Shown in pieces: positions 7,813 through 14,537 of a stretch of 14,659 bases of DNA. This stretch comes from Thermomicrobiales bacterium. GTDB lineage: Bacteria > Chloroflexota > Chloroflexia > Thermomicrobiales > UBA6265. The stretch covers positions 1 to 14,659 of the forward strand of contig JAICJJ010000015.1 in assembly GCA_025928535.1 (NCBI GenBank), given 5' to 3'. Positions within the stretch are counted from its first letter, which is position 1; every line of letters begins with the position of its first letter. Made by a program: the position numbers and the translations under genes. A model generated the notes under the pieces. That model did not search any database and had not been told where the DNA came from. It saw only the letters and a program-made list of their open reading frames with translations.

Positions 7813-8817
7813 CTATCCGGCCGCGCCGATGGTCGAGGGGCGCGGCCGAACCGGCCGCGCGGCTCCCGCCAGGTCGAGATCGGCATCAACCATGATCCGC
7901 ACCAACTCCAGAAAATCGACCGTCGGCTCCCAGCCCAATTCGACCCGCGCCAGCGAGGCGTCGCCGACCAGGAGATCGACGTCGGCTGGCCGGAGTTGCG
8001 CTGGATCGAATACGACATGATCGGCGTAATCGAGCCCAACGTGGGCGAACGCCGCTTCGCAAAAATCGCGGACGGAATGGGTCGCGCCAGTCGCGATCAC
8101 GTAATCGCGTGGCTCCGCTTGCTGCAGCATGCGGTGCATCGCTCGCACGTAATCAGGGGCATACCCCCAGTCGCGCCGGGCGTCGAGATTGCCCAGCGCC
8201 AACTCCCGCTCCAATCCGAGCGCGATTCGCGCGACCGCCGTCGAAATTCGGCGGGTGACGAATTCCGGGCCGCGCCGCGGGCTTTCGTGGTTGAAGAGGA
8301 TGCCCGAACTGGCGTGCATGCCGTAACTCTCGCGATAGTTGACGGCGATCCAATGGGCGTAGAGTTTGGCCACGCCGTAGGGCGAGCGCGGATGAAACGG
8401 CGTGCCTTCGGTCTGCGGCATCTCCGTCACATGGCCGAACATTTCGGACGACGACGCCTGATAGAACCGGGCGTCGGGCCGGGCCATCCGCACCGCTTCG
8501 AGCAGGCGGGTGGCGCCGAGCGCGGTCGTTTCGCCGGTCAGGATCGGTTGCTGGAACGACGCCGGCACGAAACTTTGCGCCGCCAGATTGTAGACCTCGT
8601 CCGGCTGAACGCAGGAGACGACCGCCAGCAGCGACGATTGGTCGAGCAGATCGGCGCCGACCAATTCGACCCGATCGAGCAGATGGGTGAGCCGGTCGGT
8701 GATCGCCGAACTCGTGCGGCGCGTCACGCCGACCACGCGGTAGCCGAGGTCGAGCAGATACTCGGCCAGATAACTGCCGTCCTGACCGGTGATGCCGGTG
8801 ATGAGGGCGGTGGGCAT
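7813..8817 (-). CDS. gmd: GDP-mannose 4,6-dehydratase
   Basis: This cytosolic NADP-dependent enzyme converts GDP-D-mannose to GDP-4-keto-6-deoxy-D-mannose, the branch point to GDP-fucose, GDP-rhamnose and related sugars. The 334 residues are close to the family length (about 340-370). Visible marks: [19 protein letters not shown] (4-22, dinucleotide fold), [22 protein letters not shown] (72-84), the active-site SSSEMFG (122-128, S123 and E125), [12 protein letters not shown] (Y147, K151), [17 protein letters not shown] (175-191) and [16 protein letters not shown] (209-224). All catalytic residues are present. The start at 8817 gives the normal N-terminus; GAGGAG precedes it by only one base, unusually close, so coupling to the GT4 stop 16 bases upstream may matter. 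The 3' end carries two competing GC hairpins. GDP-mannose supply genes (manB/manC) are not in the window. Confidence 0.96.
   Translation of the reverse strand: MPTALITGITGQDGSYLAEYLLDLGYRVVGVTRRTSSAITDRLTHLLDRVELVGADLLDQSSLLAVVSCVQPDEVYNLAAQSFVPASFQQPILTGETTALGATRLLEAVRMARPDARFYQASSSEMFGHVTEMPQTEGTPFHPRSPYGVAKLYAHWIAVNYRESYGMHASSGILFNHESPRRGPEFVTRRISTAVARIALGLERELALGNLDARRDWGYAPDYVRAMHRMLQQAEPRDYVIATGATHSVRDFCEAAFAHVGLDYADHVVFDPAQLRPADVDLLVGDASLARVELGWEPTVDFLELVRIMVDADLDLAGAARPVRPRPSTIGAAG
7818..7860 (-). promoter_or_regulatory. Two mutually exclusive GC-rich hairpins at the gmd 3' end
   Basis: Segment B (7839-7848, ggcgcggccg) is the exact complement of segment A (7818-7827, 10 bp, 11-base loop). 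Nine of its bases (7840-7848) also pair with segment C (7852-7860, 3-base loop). In the minus-strand RNA the order is C, B, A, so C:B can form first and A:B would displace it. A ends 11 bases before the start codon of the SDR gene at 7806. This is the geometry of an attenuator or translation switch, but GC-rich coding sequence can produce it by chance and no ligand or leader peptide is seen. Confidence 0.3.
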
Positions 8818-8833
8818 GCTCCTCGCCAGTCGC

Positions 8834-10024
8834 TTACGGCCGGCCCCCCTGGGCGGCGTCATGATAGAGCGTGAGCAGCGCGTCGATCGCCGGCGCCCGG
8901 TCGGCCCCGGCGCGCAGCCGGTCGAACCAGCCGGCGGTCGAAGCGCGGATCGCGTCTCCAGCGGCGTGTATCCGAAGGATAGCCGACGCGAGGTCGGCGG
9001 CGTCGGCGGACGGGGCGACCGTGCCGTTGACGCCTTCGTCGATCCATTCGACGGCGGCGTTGTCGGGCGCCGCGACGACGACGCTCGGCACGCCCGCCGC
9101 CGCCGCTTCCAGCACGGCCAGCCCATAGCCTTCGCGGCTCGACGGGAGTACGAGGCAAAGGGCACCGGTGAGTAAGGCGTCGAGATCGTGCTGAGCGAGA
9201 AAGCCGGGCAGATCGATCGCGTCCGCCAACCTGTGCGCCGCGATCGAATGCCGAATCCGGTCGCGCTCCGGACCGTTGCCGACGATTGCGGCGCGCAACG
9301 TCGGAAGTTCGTTCCGCGCCCGGGCGAGGGCGGGAACGATGGCGCCGGCGTGCTTCTCCGGAATCAGCCGGCCGACGAAAAGCGCGTATGGGGGCGCGAC
9401 GGGTGGCCGTCGACAGGCGCCAGGCGCGGGCAGGATCGACCGGATAAGGCAAATGTCGTTCCGACGGCCGAGCACGCGGAGACGATCGGCGTGGAGGCGG
9501 GAGGAACACACCGATCGCTGCGGAACCCGGGCGCAGATCGATTGCACGATCCAGCCGACGTGACCGCCGACCGCGCCGAGATATGATCGCCAGTACGCGG
9601 CCGACCAGACTTCCCACCAATCGGCGATCAGCCCGAACCGATGGCCCCGCCGCGCCAACGCCGCGGCCAGAAGCGCGAAATAGGGAAACGCCGCGACATG
9701 GACGACGTCATAGTCGCGGCCATGTCGAAGCAGATGCCGAGTGACGCCCAACCCGAAACGGAGCGGCGGCCAGATGCGTCGCCGCCCGCCGGCATATAAC
9801 GGCATGTGCGGCCCGACCGCGACGACCGCGACGCCGGCGATCGTCGGCATCTTGTCCTGCGGCCACTGGCGAAGGGTGAGATAGGTCACCTCGACGCCGC
9901 GCTCCGCCAATTGCTCGGCGAGTTGGCGATACCAGCGTTCGGCGCCGCCGACGGTCCACGGAAACAGGCAATCGTAGACGAGGCAAACCCGGAGTCGGGT
10001 TCGCGCGTTCGGTTCGTCCTCCAT
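8834..10024 (-). CDS. GT4-family (GT-B fold) glycosyltransferase
   Basis: A 396-residue cytosolic or membrane-associated retaining glycosyltransferase. The N-terminal half is the acceptor domain, beginning with [20 protein letters not shown] (13-32), where GGAE is the usual GT4 loop; [11 protein letters not shown] (106-116) follows. The C-terminal half is the nucleotide-sugar domain: [19 protein letters not shown] (216-234), [12 protein letters not shown] (247-258), and the EX7E motif in [17 protein letters not shown] with E298 and E306, then PSVVV. GT4 enzymes use UDP-, GDP- or ADP-sugars; the neighbouring gmd pair suggests GDP-mannose or a GDP-deoxyhexose here, but specificity cannot be read. 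The ATG at 10024 starts the normal N-terminus (MEDEPNART) and has GGGAG just upstream, 11 bases after the DUF402 stop. The reading frame is open further upstream, but that part overlaps DUF402 and does not look like protein. Confidence 0.92.
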   Translation of the reverse strand: MEDEPNARTRLRVCLVYDCLFPWTVGGAERWYRQLAEQLAERGVEVTYLTLRQWPQDKMPTIAGVAVVAVGPHMPLYAGGRRRIWPPLRFGLGVTRHLLRHGRDYDVVHVAAFPYFALLAAALARRGHRFGLIADWWEVWSAAYWRSYLGAVGGHVGWIVQSICARVPQRSVCSSRLHADRLRVLGRRNDICLIRSILPAPGACRRPPVAPPYALFVGRLIPEKHAGAIVPALARARNELPTLRAAIVGNGPERDRIRHSIAAHRLADAIDLPGFLAQHDLDALLTGALCLVLPSSREGYGLAVLEAAAAGVPSVVVAAPDNAAVEWIDEGVNGTVAPSADAADLASAILRIHAAGDAIRASTAGWFDRLRAGADRAPAIDALLTLYHDAAQGGRP

Positions 10025-10035
10025 TTGCTCCCGGC

Positions 10036-10611
10036 TCAGGCGCGCAAGATGAATTGCGGCAGACCGAATTCCGGGTGCCGGTCGCGGTCGATGTCGGGGC
10101 CGAATTGCGCGACCGCCTCGCGCACGGCGCGCGCGACGGCGTCGCAGGCGCAATTGACCTGAGCCGCCCATTCGGGCGTGACGCGGTTGGCTTCGACCTC
10201 CGCGTCGAATTCGTGCTGATCGACGATCGTGACGGCGCCGTTCGGTTCGACCCAAAGATCGAGCTCCAGGTCGAGATCGCGATAGTAATTGGCGCGCAAT
10301 TCGATCAGGGGGCAGGAAAAGTTGACATAGTATCCGACGGTCCGATCGTCGCAGGTCGTGAAGCGGAGGAGCGAAAACCAGCGGTCGGGAAAAAACCATT
10401 GCTCGGCGGCGGCGCGGGAGAGGCGTTCGACGCCATGTGGCGTTTGCACGTCCATCTCGCGCGGCCGGTAGAACGCGAAGCGGTGGGTCAGCAAGCGCCG
10501 TGAACCCTCGGCGGAGGGCACCGAGATCCAGCCGCCCTGGATCTGGTATTCCCAACAGGCGCCCCGCAACTTTTCCTTCCGGTAAAACATGCGAGGCGGG
10601 CGATCGGTCAT
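10036..10611 (-). CDS. DUF402 family protein, probable nucleoside di-/triphosphate phosphatase
   Basis: A 191-residue soluble protein with the DUF402 fold signature: a beta-rich N-terminus (KEKLRGACWEYQIQGGW), FPDRWFSLLRF (74-84), GYYVNFSCPL (93-102), YRDLDLELDLWVEPNG (110-125) and IVDQHEFDAEVE (129-140). It ends in a helix rich in Ala/Val. Characterised DUF402 proteins (FomD, S. aureus Ntdp) remove phosphate from nucleoside di- or triphosphates or activated nucleotides with divalent metal. The usual acidic DEDEF stretch reads DQHEF here, so D131 and E134 remain while one acidic position is His. ATG at 10611 overlaps the rsmG TGA (ATGA, 10608-10611) and has GAGGG about 7 bases upstream. Sitting between rsmG and a glycosyltransferase, it may hydrolyse GDP or UDP released by sugar transfer; that role is inference. 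RNA binding, seen in FAU-1-related proteins, is the other option. Confidence 0.82.
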   Translation of the reverse strand: MTDRPPRMFYRKEKLRGACWEYQIQGGWISVPSAEGSRRLLTHRFAFYRPREMDVQTPHGVERLSRAAAEQWFFPDRWFSLLRFTTCDDRTVGYYVNFSCPLIELRANYYRDLDLELDLWVEPNGAVTIVDQHEFDAEVEANRVTPEWAAQVNCACDAVARAVREAVAQFGPDIDRDRHPEFGLPQFILRA

Positions 10612-11504
10612 GAAGCGTCCCTCGCTGACGTCACGGCGCGCGCCGACATGGGCGGACTGGCCGATGATCCCGCCCGGCGGCGTTCGCGTCGCCCGGTCGC
10701 CGCGCCGTCGGGGGTTCCCAGCGGCGCGCGCGTCGGCAACCCGGTGCGACGCGGATAGGCGGCCGGCGTCGGCTTTGCCTTGCGGACGACGACCAACCGG
10801 GTTTCCTCCCCGGGCAGGGTTGCCGACGATTCGATGCGCGCGCCGAGGAGATTGGCCGCCCGGCTCCCGGTCGTCAATTCCGCGGCGAGATCAAGCCCTT
10901 TCGGAAAGAGGCCGACGCCGCCCACGCGCAGGAGCGGCATCGCATATTCGAGCAAGATCGGCAAAGGCGCGACCGCGCGGGCGGCGACCAGATCGAACGC
11001 GTCCCGATATCGTTCGTCGCGGCCGAGTTCTTCGGCGCGCGCCTGAACCGCTTGCGCCGCGTCGAGCCCCAGGCGATCGATGACCTCCTGCAAGAACCGA
11101 ACCTTCTTGCCGGTGGCGTCGACGAGCGTGACATCGAGCGCGGGGCGCGCGATCTTCAGGACGAGGCCGGGAAAGCCGCCGCCGCTGCCGATGTCGAGCA
11201 GGCGCGGACTCGACTGATCCGAGGTGAACTGGTCGATTGCCGGCAGGAGTCGGAGGCTGTCGAGGAAGAGGCGGCGTTCGACTTCGAGCGGATCGGTGAT
11301 CGCCGTCAGGTTGAAGCGGGCGTTCCAATCGAGGAGGAGATTGCGATAGCGAGCGAGTTGATCGATCTGGGCCGCAGACAGCGGAACGCCCTCGCGGGCC
11401 GCGATGGCGGACAAGAGCGCGAGCGTAGCGTCCGCGTTGACCCAGGGATGTTCCAGGGTCGTGGCGCCGTTTACCGGATGCATTGCCGGTTCGCGCTCGA
11501 TCAC
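10608..11504 (-). CDS. rsmG: 16S rRNA (guanine527-N7)-methyltransferase RsmG (GidB)
   Basis: RsmG uses S-adenosylmethionine to methylate N7 of G527 in the 530 loop of 16S rRNA. Marks seen: LARYRNLLLDWNARFNLTAI (50-69), the SAM loop LLDIGSGGGFPGLVLKI (102-118), TLVDATGKKVRFLQEV (126-141), AARAVAPLPILLEYAMPLL (174-192), FPKG (200-203) and the family's YPRRTGLPTRAPL end (250-262). The start chosen is GTG 11504: it has GAGGA 6 bases upstream, whereas the ATG at 11483 (residue 8) has only a weak site. Length is 298 residues against about 210-240 for the family. The excess is a long N-terminus and a 36-residue Arg/Ala/Ser-rich tail (263-298) of no recognised kind. It lies 56 bases after dxs and overlaps the DUF402 start by ATGA, so it is mid-operon. 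Confidence 0.94.
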   Translation of the reverse strand: MIEREPAMHPVNGATTLEHPWVNADATLALLSAIAAREGVPLSAAQIDQLARYRNLLLDWNARFNLTAITDPLEVERRLFLDSLRLLPAIDQFTSDQSSPRLLDIGSGGGFPGLVLKIARPALDVTLVDATGKKVRFLQEVIDRLGLDAAQAVQARAEELGRDERYRDAFDLVAARAVAPLPILLEYAMPLLRVGGVGLFPKGLDLAAELTTGSRAANLLGARIESSATLPGEETRLVVVRKAKPTPAAYPRRTGLPTRAPLGTPDGAATGRRERRRAGSSASPPMSARAVTSARDAS

Positions 11505-11510
11505 GCCGTG

Positions 11511-11515
11511 TCCTC
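11511..11515 (-). promoter_or_regulatory. Ribosome binding site that decides the rsmG GTG start
   Basis: The minus strand reads GAGGA followed by 6 bases and GTG at 11504. The next in-frame ATG (11483) is preceded only by GAGCGCGAACC, a poor match, so GTG is preferred and adds seven residues. Confidence 0.6.
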
Positions 11516-11560
11516 GCTCGCTGGTCTCCTCTCCCGGCGCGCCTGCCGCCTTCACCGAGT

Positions 11561-13510
11561 CTACCTGACGTTCCCGCGCGCGGCGACCGCTTCGGCGGGA
11601 TCGCTCGCCTTCTCGCCGATCACGGACCGGGCGGCGGCCGCGAGGCCAGCGGGCGTCAGACCGGCCATTTCCCGGAGCCGCCCTTGCGAGGCGTGTTCGA
11701 ATACCCGGTCGGGAACGCCCAGGACACGGACCGGCACGCGCAGATCGTTGCGCGCCAGCGTTTCGAGCACGCCGGCGCCGAAACCGCCGGCGGCCGCGCT
11801 TTCTTCGACGGTGACGCAGGCGCCGCAGCGCCGGGCGAAGGCGACGATGCATTGCTCGTCGAGCGGCTTGACGAAGCGGGCGTTGATGACCGCCGCCGAA
11901 ATCCCGTCGGCCGCGAGCATGTCGGCGGCCCGTTCCGCCGCCAGCGTCATCGCGCCGACCGCGAAGATGGCGACGTCGTCGCCTTCCCGCAGCACTTCGG
12001 CGCGGCCCATCGGCAGTTCATGCAACGGCTCCACGGTCGCCACGCCGACGCCTGCGCCGCGCGGATAGCGGATCGCGACCGGGCCGCGGCCGTATTCGAT
12101 GCCGGTTTTCAGCATGTGGCGCAATTCGTTTTCGTCTTTCGGCGCCATGATGACCATGTTCGGCAGGCAACGCAGGTACGACAGGTCGAAAATGCCGTGG
12201 TGGGTGCGGCCGTCATCCCCGGCGAACCCGGCTCGGTCCATCGCGAAGAGGACTGGCAAGCGTTGCAGGCAGACGTCGTGAACGATCTGATCGTAGGCGC
12301 GCTGGAGAAAGGTCGAGTAGATGCCGACGACGGGACGCATTCCTTCCGAGGCGAGGCCGGCGGCGAAGGTCACCGCGTGTTGTTCGGCGATGCCGACGTC
12401 GAAAAAGCGTTCCGGGTAGACCGTCTGGAATTTGCCGAGCGAGGTGCCGGTCGGCATCGCCGCGGTGATCGCCACGATGCGGGGATCGTGCTCGGCCATT
12501 TGAATGACGGTCTGGGCGAAGACGTCCTGATACTTCGGCGGGGCCGGCGGCGCGCCCGGCTTGGCGGGGGCGGAGACGGCGTGCGAGCGTTCGCGATCGG
12601 TTTCCGCGCCGGCGAAGCCGTTGCCCTTTTTCGTGATGACGTGCAGAAAGACGGGGCCGTTGACGTTGCGGACCTGACGCAGTGCTTCGATCAACGCTCG
12701 GACGTCGTGTCCATCGACGGGGCCGACATAGGTGAATCCGAGTTCTTCCCAGATCATCGCATGGTAGACGAATTCCTTGACCGAGTCTTTCCAGCGCTTG
12801 CCGAGTTCGACGAGCAATTCGCCTTGCGGCAGGCGCTCGGTCAGGCGGACGATTTCGTCTTTTGCCTGATGGTAGCGGCGATCGGTGCGGACACGGTCGA
12901 GATAGCGGGAAATGGCGCCGACGTTCGGCGCGATCGACATTTCGTTGTCGTTGAGCACGACCACAAACGGCAAATTGAGGCTACCGGCGTTGTTCAGGCC
13001 CTCGAACGCCATGCCCCCGGTCAAGGCGCCGTCGCCGATGACGGCCACGACGCGGCGGTCGCGCTCCCCTTTCTGGTGAAACGCTTCGGCGATGCCGAGC
13101 GCCGCCGAAATCGCGGTCGACGCATGACCGGCGCCGAACGCGTCGTGCTCGCTTTCGTCGCGGGAGAGAAAGCCAGACAAGCCGCCTTCTTGCCGGATGG
13201 TCGAAAAGCGCTCGCGGCGGCCGGTCAACAACTTGTGGACGTACGCCTGATGGCCGACGTCCCAGACGATCTTGTCGCGCGGAGAGTCGAAGACGTAGAG
13301 CAACGCGACCGCCAGTTCGACCGTGCCGAGCGAGGCGCCGAGGTGGCCGCCGTTGCGGCTGACGACCCGGATCAATTCAGCGCGCAATTCCCCGGTCAGC
13401 CGTTCGAGTTGCGGGATGCCGAGTTGTTTGAGTTCGGCGGGACCGGCGATCCGGTCGAGCAGCGGTTGGTCGGAGCGGGGGGCGGCGGGATGACCGGAGC
13501 CGGACGTCAT
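11561..13510 (-). CDS. dxs: 1-deoxy-D-xylulose-5-phosphate synthase
   Basis: This thiamine-diphosphate enzyme joins pyruvate and glyceraldehyde 3-phosphate to make DXP, the first step of the MEP isoprenoid pathway. At 649 residues it is full length (usual about 620-640). Marks: GHLGASLGTVELAVALLYVF (55-74), KIVWDVGHQAYVHKLLTGR (80-98), the TPP/metal motif GDGALTGGMAFEGLNNAG (159-176) with LNDNEMSI (186-193), GPVDGHD (263-269), the catalytic Glu in DVGIAEQHAVTFAAG (371-385, E376), and the DXS-specific DRAGFAGDDGRTHHGIFDL (425-443). The transketolase C-terminal domain covers about 510-635. ATG 13510 is chosen because AGGGAG lies 7 bases upstream and the N-terminus (MTSGSGHP...) then leads into the family start; the in-frame upstream extension to 13609 is Arg-rich and unlike protein. 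It appears to head the minus-strand operon, with a candidate promoter at 13600-13628, and may supply precursors for polyprenyl sugar carriers used further down. Confidence 0.97.
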   Translation of the reverse strand: MTSGSGHPAAPRSDQPLLDRIAGPAELKQLGIPQLERLTGELRAELIRVVSRNGGHLGASLGTVELAVALLYVFDSPRDKIVWDVGHQAYVHKLLTGRRERFSTIRQEGGLSGFLSRDESEHDAFGAGHASTAISAALGIAEAFHQKGERDRRVVAVIGDGALTGGMAFEGLNNAGSLNLPFVVVLNDNEMSIAPNVGAISRYLDRVRTDRRYHQAKDEIVRLTERLPQGELLVELGKRWKDSVKEFVYHAMIWEELGFTYVGPVDGHDVRALIEALRQVRNVNGPVFLHVITKKGNGFAGAETDRERSHAVSAPAKPGAPPAPPKYQDVFAQTVIQMAEHDPRIVAITAAMPTGTSLGKFQTVYPERFFDVGIAEQHAVTFAAGLASEGMRPVVGIYSTFLQRAYDQIVHDVCLQRLPVLFAMDRAGFAGDDGRTHHGIFDLSYLRCLPNMVIMAPKDENELRHMLKTGIEYGRGPVAIRYPRGAGVGVATVEPLHELPMGRAEVLREGDDVAIFAVGAMTLAAERAADMLAADGISAAVINARFVKPLDEQCIVAFARRCGACVTVEESAAAGGFGAGVLETLARNDLRVPVRVLGVPDRVFEHASQGRLREMAGLTPAGLAAAARSVIGEKASDPAEAVAARGNVR

Positions 13511-13517
13511 CGAAATT

Positions 13518-13523
13518 CTCCCT
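13518..13523 (-). promoter_or_regulatory. Strong ribosome binding site of dxs
   Basis: AGGGAG on the minus strand, 7 bases before ATG 13510, within a purine run GAGAGGGAG. It is among the best sites in the window and fixes the dxs start over upstream in-frame codons. Confidence 0.7.
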
Positions 13524-13599
13524 CTCGGTCGCAACGCTCCACCCGGGGCGCTGGCCGTTCGGCGGCGAAGGCGAACGCCCATCGCGGGCGTACCGATCG

Positions 13600-13628
13600 A
13601 AGGTAACAATCCGATCCCGCTCCGTCAA
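13600..13628 (-). promoter_or_regulatory. Candidate sigma-70-type promoter of the dxs operon
   Basis: The minus strand has TTGACG (13628-13623), a 17-base spacer, then TACCTT (13605-13600), with TGT directly before the -10 giving an extended -10 (TGn). The -35 matches 5 of 6 consensus bases and the -10 matches 3 of 6. Transcription would start near 13593, leaving an ~83-base leader. The leader contains a small hairpin, ACGCCC/GGGCGT (13575-13580 with 13586-13591). No known riboswitch was recognised in it. Confidence 0.45.
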
Positions 13629-13647
13629 ACCCGAACGAGTGAGCGGG
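13616..13647 (-). other. Inverted repeat after the cysteine-rich gene, overlapping the dxs -35 region
   Basis: CCCGCTC (13616-13622) and GAGCGGG (13641-13647) form a perfect 7-bp stem with an 18-base loop, beginning 5 bases after the stop codon at 13653-13655. It could end the upstream transcript, but no U-run follows. The loop and one arm cover the candidate dxs -35 box, so it could equally be an operator or chance. Confidence 0.3.
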
Positions 13648-13652
13648 GCCGG

Positions 13653-14387
13653 TCAGACGCAATGACCCGCGCCGTCGCACTGCCGGCTGCCACCCCCGCA
13701 CGGCGCGCCGGCGAGTTTGTTTCTCCTCATGACGATGCCGCCATCGCACCATATCGCGCATTCGTCACCGACTGGAGTGTCGCTATCATCCGGAATCGTC
13801 GTTGTGCCGCCAAAGCCGTCGCAGACGACTTTCGAGCAGTCGCCGAGCGGTGATTGCGTCACGAACGTGTACAGGTTTGCGAACTCAAGTTCGCACAGGC
13901 CGTTCCTGCAAACCCTGGACTGACAAACGGTGTCATCCCCCGGGCAATCACTCGCCTGTTGGCACCTCACGGCGTCACAAAGCCCCGCATCGTTGCAGCG
14001 CTTGAGACCTCCTTCGCAGATCGCTCCAGGTCTGGGCTTGGTGGCGCATTGGTTCGCAGCGCACAGGCGTTCCAAGCACGGGTCTTGCGTCTCCTGGCAT
14101 TCAGCGACAGTGCAGCAACCGGAACTGGAAATGCACTTGTTGCCGCATTGCTTTTGATTGAACGGGCACCCGCAGAGGTGATGGCGACATTCGCCCGCGC
14201 AGCATTTGCGCTTGCCGCCGCAGGCCGCGCCAAGTTTGACGCACTTCGCTTTTTTCTTGCGGCGCTTGCCGGCAGCGCCAACGTCGATGAATGGGGCGGT
14301 GGCCGCGAACATACCTGCGATCAGGATTCGGCGCGAGGCAGGGCGCGCGAGCCGGCGGGACAGGGCATCGAAGGCGACGGGGTCCAT
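13653..14387 (-). CDS. Secreted cysteine-rich protein with Tat-like signal
   Basis: A 244-residue protein with 30 cysteines, all after residue 48. The leader MDPVAFDALSRRLARPASRR ends in a twin-arginine motif (SRRILI, 18-23), followed by a hydrophobic stretch to about 37 and a possible cleavage site near VGAAG (36-40). The mature start is strongly basic (KRRKKKAK, 41-48). Cysteines then fall in knottin- or dickkopf-like spacing: KCCAGEC, LCGC, GCCTVAEC, CPGDDTVCQSRVCRNGLC. The last third (166-228) is poorer in Cys, then GAPCGGGSRQCDGAGHC closes the protein. ATG 14387 is chosen over ATG 14621 because GGAG lies 6 bases upstream, the leader is complete, and the longer version starts inside a repeat element. 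GC content looks lower than neighbours (33 of 60 bases at 13861-13920, against 42 of 60 at 13021-13080). Function is unknown; similar Tat-led Cys-rich proteins recur, from memory, in Thermomicrobia. Export folded by Tat would suit a disulfide-rich protein. Confidence 0.82.
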   Translation of the reverse strand: MDPVAFDALSRRLARPASRRILIAGMFAATAPFIDVGAAGKRRKKKAKCVKLGAACGGKRKCCAGECRHHLCGCPFNQKQCGNKCISSSGCCTVAECQETQDPCLERLCAANQCATKPRPGAICEGGLKRCNDAGLCDAVRCQQASDCPGDDTVCQSRVCRNGLCELEFANLYTFVTQSPLGDCSKVVCDGFGGTTTIPDDSDTPVGDECAIWCDGGIVMRRNKLAGAPCGGGSRQCDGAGHCV

Positions 14388-14393
14388 GGCGGT

Positions 14394-14397
14394 CTCC
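14394..14397 (-). promoter_or_regulatory. Ribosome binding site of the cysteine-rich gene
   Basis: GGAG on the minus strand, 6 bases before ATG 14387. It supports the 244-residue version over the longer open frame. Confidence 0.6.
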
Positions 14398-14424
14398 GCA
14401 ACGGGGCGCGAAGGACGAACGTCG

Positions 14425-14469
14425 ATCGTCCGGATAAGTGGTTCGATTGTCAAGATGTGGCCGGATAAG
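14425..14469 (-). promoter_or_regulatory. Candidate promoter with flanking direct repeats, upstream of the cysteine-rich gene
   Basis: The minus strand carries a perfect -35 box TTGACA (14453-14448) and, 17 bases on, a weak -10 GACGAT (14430-14425, 3 of 6). Two exact 9-base copies of CTTATCCGG lie at 14469-14461 and 14438-14430, 31 bases apart (about three helical turns). One copy is just upstream of the -35 and the other lies in the spacer, its last base overlapping the -10. This is a typical layout for a bound regulator, though no regulator is known. Confidence 0.4.
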
Positions 14470-14537
14470 GAGATGGTCCCGGAATCGAACAAGTCCGGGC
14501 GACTCGGGGTGCGCGTCAACATTTTGCGAAGAAGGAT

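Noticed and set aside
7021..8874. Plus-strand open frame of 617 codons antisense to gmd and its paralogue
   Set aside because: Runs across two clear minus-strand genes and has no family motif.
13511..13600. TPP or other riboswitch in the dxs leader
   Set aside because: The leader is about 83 bases with one small hairpin and shows none of the conserved TPP-aptamer sequence that I could recognise.
11483..13606. Plus-strand open frame of 707 codons antisense to dxs
   Set aside because: No recognisable domain and strongly charged composition; the opposite strand is unmistakable dxs with a strong ribosome site.
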